Positions 57,101 through 64,000 of a stretch of 64,000 nucleotides of DNA are shown here, in pieces. The position numbers were made by a program, and so were the translations under genes. The stretch's first letter is position 1. Each line of letters opens with the position of its first letter. Source of the DNA: Moringa oleifera (lineage: Eukaryota; Streptophyta; Magnoliopsida; Brassicales; Moringaceae); assembly GCA_021397835.1 (NCBI GenBank), contig JAJFZO010000191.1:1369001-1433000 (forward strand). The letters run 5' to 3'. The notes beneath the pieces were generated by a model that saw only the letters and a list, made by a program, of their open reading frames with translations, did not search any database and was not told the DNA's origin.

Positions 57101-60100
57101 GGACTTCGGGAGGCCTTTCCTGCCACCACCTTGAGAAGAAGGATTCTGACACGCAAAAACTCTAAAAGATGGTGGGCACCTAAAAGTAAGGCCCAGTTCA
57201 GGAATGAACACCTCAGCTCGATGATCCAGAATAGAATTTAAACCCTAACAAAGAGAAACTGTCATTAAGACCTGTATCATGACAAGGTAAGGGAAAGAAA
57301 TAAACATATAAGTTGTGAGACAGCTTCAGGAAAGAAAAAAGAGAAATTCATAAACATGCCTCCAGGACAGATTGTGGAGCCAGATTAAGCTCATCTAGCA
57401 AAACCCAACAACCCTGCTTCAAAGCCTGCAGAAAAGGAAGCAAAAAACTAAGTATATGTTCCCCCTGCATCAAAGAAAGGCTTTGACTCAAAATGATTTA
57501 ACCTGTAATAGAATTCCATCAGACCATGCAAATTTCATTCCTTCGTCACAATCTACGGGGAAGTCTGATCCCAATAAATCCATTATGTCAGTCTGCATCA
57601 GTAGCATCATAAGTTATTACCATCAAGAAGTCAAAGATCATAGAAAGGAAACAAGCAAACAGAGGAGAGAAGTATGATCACACATACAAAATAAATCAAG
57701 GATCACTAACCTGCTCAGATAGATTTATGCGTACAACCCTGTGCCCAGAATGTTTGCCCAAGGCAACAATTAAACTCGTTTTCCCAACACCTGGACTACC
57801 TTCCAACAGAACTGCACAAAAAAAATAAAAATAAACAGAAACAGAAACAAGATTAAGGTCTGCACAAAGAGAAAAGAGGTAAAATAAAGAGGAACCATAT
57901 ACACCAAAGAAAGATACCAGGCTTTGCAAGCTGCATAGCCCGCAATACCCTCAAGGCATTTCTGCGTGTAGTTGGTGCTAAAAATTCAAATCTACCATCC
58001 TCACAATTATCATATCCTGTGGAAACAAGCTGTACATATAAGATGATATAATACTAATATAAGATAAGAAGGCTCAAAAATTCAAATCTTTTCAATTGAT
58101 TTTAGAATACAAACTTCCATTAATGTTCTGTTAATACTTACAAACTAAACCAAACACCATAGGAAGAAATTGTAAGCGTTGTAATTATAATATAATGTAC
58201 CTGAGTTAACCAAAAAAAGCATCTAAAATATCTCTTTTTTTAATCAGATCATCAAATAAAATATCTCAAGCTTTTACCTCAGCAAGAAAATGGCATCGAA
58301 CAAGGAATAATAGACTTACCTTTCTCAATGTAAAATGGATCAATACCGAACATCCTATCATGTGCAACATCATCATTTTCTGATGTAGCTGTTCCGGGAT
58401 GACCCCAACCGTAATTTTCCATGCTTGAAAGTTTTGAGTATAGCATATTAGTATCATCCACCTATAGCAGTAAAAGGAACACAATAATTTTAATCACTTA
58501 GCACACATGATCATAAAAAAGGATATTATATACTAAAAAGAATCAAATACAACGTCAAATAAATAGAGTGATGCACAATCATTGCATTACTATAGCATGA
58601 AGCCTCCTGCAAAGCCATCTGATAAACAATAACACATAAATAAGGTGAAAATGAACTGTGTAACAGACCAATGCTTAAACTCATTCAAGTTATAGATCCA
58701 CTCAATAAACTGAACCACAACATATCAGCAGCACCATATTCTTACGAACCAAAAGCAACATACTCCCCCAACTACAAAACTGGTTGCGAAGAAGACAAAA
58801 TAAAATACCAGAATACAATCCTATGCAAAAGCCATGAGCTTTGCATTAGTCGCCCCAGTTAAAACCCACTGTTTTCTGTGGAACGGAGCAGGGCATGGTG
58901 ATGGGAACAGGGCATCCCAACTCCAAAAGAAACTTCTCATATACAAGGGGACACAGCAAAAGAATATAATTAAGTGCATGAAGATTAATGACAGGGAAGA
59001 CGAGTAGAGATTCCGTAAAAGAAAAAGGTATTGCTTTCTCAAGGTTGCTTGTTTACAGAAGCAAGAGCTGATTCTTGTTAATCGAGGTTTTTCTGCAAGG
59101 GAGAGGTCAAGAGCATTAATCATCTTCTCTTCAACTGTTTGTGGACTACAAATTTATGGGTTATGACAGGATCAAATGCCAAAGCAGCTTTGGGCTTGGA
59201 GTGGCTTATATGCCTTTACAGACATTGTAGAAAGAAGGTGATTGATCCAATTGTCCAAATCTTTTGTTGGTTTCACATCGTTATTTAGGGTTCAATAGTC
59301 AGTACTTCATAGATGAAATCAGCCTTGCAGAGTTCACACATATCTTCTAAGTAATTGTGAGTTGTCCTTGTGTAGCACCCCGCTTCTTTAAGACATAGCT
59401 TTTCTGATAGAAAAGAACACTAAAAATAGATGTATATGGTGATTCTTAGAAAGCCAGAAACAAACAGTTGTAAAAAGTAGGGAAAAGAGAAAAAAATAAA
59501 AACAAAAACTTGAGGTGCTTGAACTAATCGTTAGAGTAGATTAACAAGTATATGATTTATTCATCTAACAGCAAACAGCACAAAAAGCATGAAAAAGAAG
59601 ATACCTTCAGCAGTTTTAAAAGGAACAAAAAGCAATTCTCCCTTAACTCTTCCCCATCCTTTCTAGAAATACCAGTGCCTGGAAAGTAAAGCAATATCAT
59701 GAAAAGATGTTAAAAGAAGAGCAAGAACATGAGAATCTTTCTGAATAGACATTTAAAACAAATAAATGACCTACTAATACTCAACAGAAGTAAACACAGG
59801 ACTGCTGAAGAAAAACAAACATAAACCAAACAAGCAGGCAACAAGAATTAAGAGCATATCCAATGTGTATCATGCACAAGTTATGTCATGTAATACAAAT
59901 GATCATGACAAAATAGAATGACAGCACTAAGGATGGGTCGGGTAGGAAAAGAAGAGAAGCATGCGTTTCACCTTTCCAAGAAAAAAAATTCCCATGGCGA
60001 GCAGATAATATGCTTGTTCATTTGATATTCAGTCTCCTTGTACAGAGCTTTAGCACATTTTCACAGATGATTCTCTCTCAACAGTACCTTTATTTAATTT

Positions 60101-63100
60101 GCTTTCACCAATATTTTTCACACCAGGACAAAACTCAGGAACAAAAGTCCAAGAATTTCAGTACATGATCATCAAATATCTGAAATTTTGTTCCTCATTT
60201 ATTTACTGAACTTTGGCAAGAAAATCAGAAAAAATTTGGGAATGGATAAATGCAAGTTGAAAATGAGATCAAACAAGGACAGGCTGAAGAAACAACATAG
60301 TTCATGTTTTCTATTCTTCTTGTTCCAGCTGAGATGGAGCATGCTCATACTTGTTTAAGCTGAAGAAACAGAAATTGTGCATAGCCAGAAGGGCTGAAAA
60401 GTTGAGGATCTTAACCATCATATATGTTTGCAGTACTTAACAATTATTTTGACACCAATTTTCCAGAGAAGTGGTTACAACAATCAAATTGACCAATTCA
60501 TTTCTTCTTCAGTGAAGATTTACCTAAAAAGTATTTTCCTCAGGTAGAAGCCCAACATTTAAAATGATTTTCCACCATATTCTTTAAAATAAAAAATGAA
60601 ACACTTAAAACATACCTGAAATTGTTACGATTTCCACCACTATAAATTTAAAAAAACAAAATGATTTACATCTAGAAGGGATGAAGCATGTTCTATATAG
60701 CAAGAAAACATGAAAGAGGAAACAAGAAACAAAGTCACAAACTAAATATTCCAAGGCACACGAAGGGAAAATGTGTAAAAGAAAAACAAAAAGTTTGCAA
60801 ACAACTAAATTCTATATTGATCAGAAGTACTTTCCCAATGATGAATCCTTACATATTATCTGGAATGAATAAACACAATAGCAGTAATAAAACTAGTCAA
60901 GGATTTACCTAAACTTATTCCATCAAGCAAAACAAGGAAAGCCCCATGAAGGAATGCATACTCAGGTCCTAAACTTCCTCCAGTAACATTAATAAATGCA
61001 ACCCAAGAGAGAAGATCTCGAACAGTTAGCATTCTCCCAATCTGTAACTGGTTAAACCACTGCAATACACAATATATTGAAAAATTATTAGGTGAATCAG
61101 ATTATTCTACCAGTAAAGAAAAGTGTTTATAAAAAAAATAAATAAGCATTGGAAAGAGGCTGGCAATCAAGTTGTTCAATGAATCAATCCTCAAAAGAAA
61201 GCAACATAGGTGGACCACACTATGAGTCAAACTAAACCTCTAGAAACCAGAAAAGAGTTGAGTTTTTAATACTTGCAGGTGCCCACGCATGTCTGTTGGT
61301 GCATATAAATATAAATAATCCACAGGTAGGAAAGTTGATAGCAGAAAAATGCAAAAATTGCAAAAAGTTCATATAACCAACTCAGAGTAGATACAACCAG
61401 AATTATGCTTTGCTGATATGTGCAAACAAGTTTCTAAATCTAATAAAAATAAATATTCAAAATGATAAAACAGAAAGAAACCAAAATCTTAAGATATGGC
61501 CTCAATCAGGGGACATCACTTAAAGGATCAGCACAAGTTTACAAATGTGGACAATAGATTAAGTAGAACCATGCCGCATGGCAAGTACATACTGAAGCCT
61601 TTTGCTAAAGCAGAATATGTAGCTGTGATACTTTCTCACGTCCACCAGCAAAAAGATATTTTAATTGTTACACCAGTTACTGATAGTTGCATCTAAAGAA
61701 ACCTCCAATGTATATGTATTACTAAAGAAAGAAAAGAATACAAAGAACAGAGGAATTGAAGCAGCAGTTACCACAAAGAAATTTAGCATGGGATCCACAA
61801 CATGAGAGAAGTTGGGGTTGGAAAACCTGCAGATATAAATAACAAGTTTTAAGATACCCTGAAAAAGAATTCATCAATGTGGTACCTCACTGAACACCTT
61901 TCATAAAATTTGACATACCCCCGCAAAGCAATAGTTTTAAGTTCATCTGAATTGTTAACAGAAGGAACCCATATCTCAGTAAAACGGTTACGAAGTGCTG
62001 GTGATAATTCCTTTTTGCCATAGTCACCACCTGGATTCATTGTTGCAAGCACAAAAAAATTTCTACGAGCAGTAACTTCCTCCAGAACAGTCCCACCTTT
62101 CTCGGCCAAAGACTACAGAAAAGAAAAAAACGTTAGCACAGAATACACAATCATAAAACAAGTATGTATTCCAACAAAGAAACAAAATAGGGCTCAAATT
62201 AAGATTATACAATTATGACATCGCAGAGATGGTAATGCTGAATACAATGAAACACTGATTTTCTTTTTTCCTTCTTTATTTTGATAAGCAAGAAAAGCAA
62301 TTGGTGAGAAGACCACCAAGGGAGTCCCCCCAGTACAAGTATTGTTAATAACACGTACAACTCCTATGAAGTTTATTTTATCTTTCTCATCCACACAGAA
62401 TGACCTTTTACCCACAAATACAGGAAGACGCAGATTTCAACCATTGTGACTTTAACTCAAAATGCATAGGAAAAAAATGTGTGTATATACATACATACAT
62501 ACACGTAAACAGATTCCTTATATGAAAACTACCTACCAATTTCCTTTCTGGCTCCAACACACTGTTTAACCTTTCTAACACACTATCATCAGCCAAGGAA
62601 ATTTCATCAACAAGAAATAGGTCCCCAGATCTCATGGCTTGCACCAGAGGCCCATCTTGCCACATGAAAATTGTCTGCCATTTCTGGTGCAGCCCAACAA
62701 GGTCCTGCTTAACTTGCTCTAGAGTATCAATATCTTGCTCCGTGACATCAGCAGATGAAACAAGACCTTTTCTGTACTTATCAATGATTTCACCCAACTG
62801 ATTCAGAGTAGAGGAAGCCTCACCAATATCTGAAGATATTGGCTGAAAAAAAAAAACAAAAGGTGTTTTAGAAACTGTACATAATTAACATGAAACATAA
62901 AAGATTTCAAGACACCAATGTTATACTAGAAACCATTAATACTTACAGCGCCATCAACCAAGTGAACAAATGCCTTTGCCAGCCTCAATTGTTCAATTAG
63001 ATGTTCGAACTCTGACAACAGTTTTGCTCGATCTCGAATAGGATAGAAACCCTGTGAAAGATTTCATTATGCAATATACTAAATTACAGTAAACCTTCAA

Positions 63101-63469
63101 GAAAGACTACAATAGAAGAAATATATAAAAGATAACCAACCCCAAGAAAATCAGATGTTTCTGTGTACTGGTGGCAATTCAAAATGTGCAATTTTAACCC
63201 CAAAGCATCACCCAACATCTGGCAGACAGTGGTTTTCCCACCACCTGTTTCACCAACAAGGAGAACAGGCTCACGTAACTCATAGCAACGCCTGACAAGA
63301 AAGTACAACCTCCACATGCTTTTAGTCCAGCTGACACTGCAACAAATACAATTGTTGATGAGACTGACAAACTGAACAATTTGAAAACATGATGAGAGAG
63401 TAACAGAGAATTGAGTTCCTACCCGAATTCATCTTGCAAATTAGGAAGTAGATCTGTCCCAAGCAGTTC
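38007..63469 (-). CDS. MDN1: Midasin AAA+ ATPase, C-terminal 4,133 residues (N-terminus off window)
   Basis: Giant dynein-like AAA+ ATPase that strips assembly factors (Ytm1- and Rsa4-type proteins) from pre-60S ribosomes in the nucleolus and nucleoplasm. Sixty exons join in one continuous frame of 4,134 codons with the stop TAA at 38,007-38,009. Plant midasins are about 5,400 residues, so roughly 1,250 N-terminal residues, with the first AAA modules, lie beyond 64,000. Order seen: three AAA modules with Walker A motifs GETGGGKTT, GSPGVGKTS and GPSSSGKTS, a long helical linker, an acidic region, and a VWA/MIDAS domain with DDSRSMS. It ends FPFPYYIVLRNIEALPRTL...WFELTQSSRE. No internal stop or frameshift was seen, so the gene looks functional. 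Its 3' end faces the J-protein gene. Exon coordinates are given in the domain entries. Confidence 0.97.
39263..40996 (-). CDS. MDN1: Midasin Asp/Glu-rich region
   Basis: A single 1,734-nt exon. The first two thirds are extremely acidic (EDSEDDNNEDAEDEQQ, DMDIDEKEEMDLEEEPG) and probably unstructured. The end turns helical (SVLWRRYELLMTKLSNELVE) and leads into the MIDAS domain through the basic YRTGKRINMKK. The acidic stretch is a known flexible tether in midasins; exact length varies between species. Confidence 0.93.
41087..53956 (-). CDS. MDN1: Midasin linker region, 39 exons
   Basis: Exons: 53776-53956, 53616-53681, 53253-53335, 52910-53170, 52616-52748, 52415-52530, 52269-52354, 51771-51912, 51600-51689, 51252-51375, 50990-51141, 50481-50594, 49754-49903, 49473-49652, 49196-49381, 48997-49098, 48683-48907, 48470-48589, 48295-48376, 48060-48190, 47796-47960, 47343-47415, 47084-47196, 46498-46577, 46299-46412, 46023-46091, 45769-45925, 44332-44498, 44136-44233, 43794-44026, 43474-43713, 42973-43194, 42723-42881, 42419-42643, 41884-42195, 41646-41792, 41087-41293. 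The protein is largely helical with few strong motifs, but family blocks such as LLWVHGGHPFLP, LCRWERFESYLSI and TRQKLRKLIQKYT are clear. At 46,023-46,091 the true frame is PWQKKNLSIVYNVFGFYVQF; the longer open frame there is a shadow. Confidence 0.9.
44499..45768. other. Largest MDN1 intron in the linker, no gene seen
   Basis: This 1.27-kb intron separates IQKYT from DMLQKPVML. It is AT-rich with scattered short open frames on both strands and no recognised protein or repeat. Confidence 0.7.
46492..46497 (-). other. Non-canonical GC splice donor in MDN1
   Basis: The minus strand reads CTCAGAG then GCATGT after exon 46498-46577. The nearby GT alternative gives a stop in the next exon. GC use keeps HLAITQSLEEFIQTSS in frame. 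Confidence 0.85.
46656..46676 (+). other. G-quadruplex-capable tract in an MDN1 intron
   Basis: Runs GGG, GGGG, GGGGG and GGGGG with one- or two-base loops sit on the plus strand, which is the transcribed template. The pre-mRNA has the C-rich complement. Confidence 0.8.
49904..50480. other. MDN1 intron, nothing notable
   Basis: A 0.58-kb AT-rich intron between exons 50481-50594 and 49754-49903. No coding signal, repeat or RNA gene was seen. Confidence 0.65.
54086..56614 (-). CDS. MDN1: Midasin third AAA module in window (probably AAA6)
   Basis: Exons 55722-56614 and 54086-55603, among the longest in the gene. Walker A is CILIGPSSSGKTSLIRTLAQ. The Walker B-like strand reads EWVVLENANLCNPTVLDRIN, with Asn where the catalytic Glu pair normally lies. 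The sensor strand is FRMFLTVNPSFGEVSRAMRN, followed by RNRGVEIYM. It is numbered AAA6 because it is the last module before the linker. Confidence 0.9.
56778..58461 (-). CDS. MDN1: Midasin second AAA module in window (probably AAA5)
   Basis: Exons 58320-58461, 57918-58016, 57711-57811, 57503-57592, 57360-57425, 57080-57244 and 56778-56985. Walker A is VLLEGSPGVGKTSLIVALGK, Walker B GCWVLLDELNLAPQSVLEGL, and sensor 1 FRVFACQNPSSQGGGRKGLP with an arginine-finger-like KSFLNRFTK. All nucleotide-handling residues look intact. Confidence 0.92.
57354..57359 (-). other. Second non-canonical GC splice donor in MDN1
   Basis: The minus strand reads CTGGAG then GCATGT after exon 57360-57425, inside the Walker B block. 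GC use gives APQSVLEGLNSILDHRAEVF. The GT four bases further on shifts frame into a stop. Confidence 0.88.
58462..60908. other. Two long MDN1 introns around the small exon 59605-59678
   Basis: Introns of 1.14 kb (58,462-59,604) and 1.23 kb (59,679-60,908). Both are AT-rich. A slightly more GC-rich patch at 58,860-59,400 has short minus-strand frames but no family I recognise; it may be an old mobile-element remnant. Confidence 0.55.
59605..63469 (-). CDS. MDN1: Midasin first AAA module in window (probably AAA4)
   Basis: Exons 63423-63469, 63141-63336, 62947-63051, 62537-62842, 61886-62112, 61772-61826, 60909-61059 and 59605-59678. Walker A is VLLVGETGGGKTTVCQMLGD, Walker B GDLFLVDEISLADDSVLERL, sensor 1 NFFVLATMNPGGDYGKKELS, and the Arg-finger region ALRNRFTEIWVPS. 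The next upstream exon was not found before 64,000. Confidence 0.92.
61060..61771. other. MDN1 intron, no gene seen
   Basis: A 0.7-kb intron between exons 61772-61826 and 60909-61059. A plus-strand open frame at 61,496-61,696 has no support and runs antisense to the gene. Confidence 0.6.
62262..62402 (-). mobile_element. LINE 3'-end fragment C in an MDN1 intron
   Basis: On the plus strand it has ttattttgataagcaagaaa, then gaccaccaagggagtccccc, a gtacaagtattgttaa block and a tttctcatccacacag end. This parallels the 3' end of the LINE at 13,920 and fragments A and B. It is 5'-truncated and about 140 bp long, in the intron 62,113-62,536. Confidence 0.5.
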
Positions 63470-64000
63470 CTGCAAGATACAGAAAATAATGAATCCAGAC
63501 GGAGTGTCCTTTGTGATATACGTGCGTCTGCATACACATGACAATATAATACATATATATATATATATATCATAATTACTTATCCACAGTGTCTTGCTAT
63601 TAGCAAGTTGAGTTCACAAACAACAGACCTTAGAAATTTCAAGAAATTTTCAGAAACTAATTCTGCATAATTAACCATTTTACTATCACCAGATCTAAAT
63701 CATTTCGCCTTTGGGCACAAATTTTGCACAATTCATAGAACACATTATGGCTCAGGCTACTGCATCCCTTTATCAAGAAAATTAAAGAAGGGGAAAAAAA
63801 AAAAAGCTCTGGTGGCTGATCTATTTTCATAAATAAACCAATGATGGAATTCCAATTTACTTCAACATTATCTCAAATCCAGTAGCATTGCATACAAGAA
63901 AACTCATAGGCAAAATAGTTTTAATATCTTGTACTTCAGATGGTTCTATTGTTGTAGAGATTCTACAGATTTAATGTTATAACAAACTCCTAATTCCAGT
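63470..64000. other. MDN1 intron reaching the right edge
   Basis: No exon that fits the phase of the next coding segment was found. A short TA tract lies at 63,551-63,570. The next upstream MDN1 exon is expected beyond the window. Confidence 0.6.

Noticed and set aside
61496..61696. Plus-strand open frame within an MDN1 intron
   Set aside because: Antisense to the gene, no motif, no promoter or splice context.
63630..63662. Possible further MDN1 exon (ELVSENFLKFLR)
   Set aside because: It has acceptor- and donor-like ends but its end phase does not match the next exon, which must start in phase 0.
1..64000. CRISPR arrays, tRNA or rRNA genes, bacterial-style operons
   Set aside because: No regularly spaced identical repeats, no cloverleaf-type box pairs and no ribosomal RNA segments were noticed; the DNA is plant nuclear. 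A tRNAscan and Rfam search would settle small RNAs.

Overview
The window is nuclear DNA from a flowering plant, almost certainly a eudicot. It is AT-rich, its long genes are split by many short exons with GT/AG boundaries, it carries L1-type LINE debris, and every recognisable protein is a plant family. I cannot name the species; large introns with LINE insertions fit many woody dicots. Splice sites were assigned by eye, using reading-frame continuity across each junction. A boundary may be off by a base, but the phases close over both long genes.

Layout, left to right. (1) 489-25,323, minus strand: UDP-glucose:glycoprotein glucosyltransferase (UGGT, Arabidopsis EBS1), 36 coding exons giving 1,587 codons; the last exon lies off the left edge. 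Its fifth intron (13,279-19,817) holds a whole 5.2-kb LINE in sense orientation, flanked by a perfect 17-bp target-site duplication. Other introns hold short LINE tails, microsatellites and small duplications. (2) 27,893-29,839, minus: an intronless receptor-like kinase of the At1g11050 type. (3) 32,002-34,692, plus: an intronless P-class PPR protein. It is divergent from the kinase, and the 2.2 kb between them contains an unusual array of about 15 units built on a GCCCA...TGGGC hairpin. (4) 35,632-36,930, plus: a three-exon J-domain protein whose J domain keeps HPD but lacks helix III. (5) 38,007-64,000, minus: midasin (MDN1), 60 exons and 4,133 C-terminal residues, covering three AAA modules, the linker, the acidic region and the MIDAS domain; the N-terminal part runs off the right edge.

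The genes are independent plant transcription units, not an operon. UGGT monitors glycoprotein folding in the ER, the J protein is a likely HSP70 co-chaperone, midasin drives 60S ribosome maturation, the PPR protein probably acts on organellar RNA, and the kinase is a membrane receptor. No CRISPR array, tRNA, rRNA or viral gene was seen. I found no convincing new multi-gene system. The best leads are the hairpin minisatellite upstream of the PPR gene, the shortened J domain, three GC-AG introns sharing one donor sequence, and an ER-stress-element-like site upstream of UGGT.
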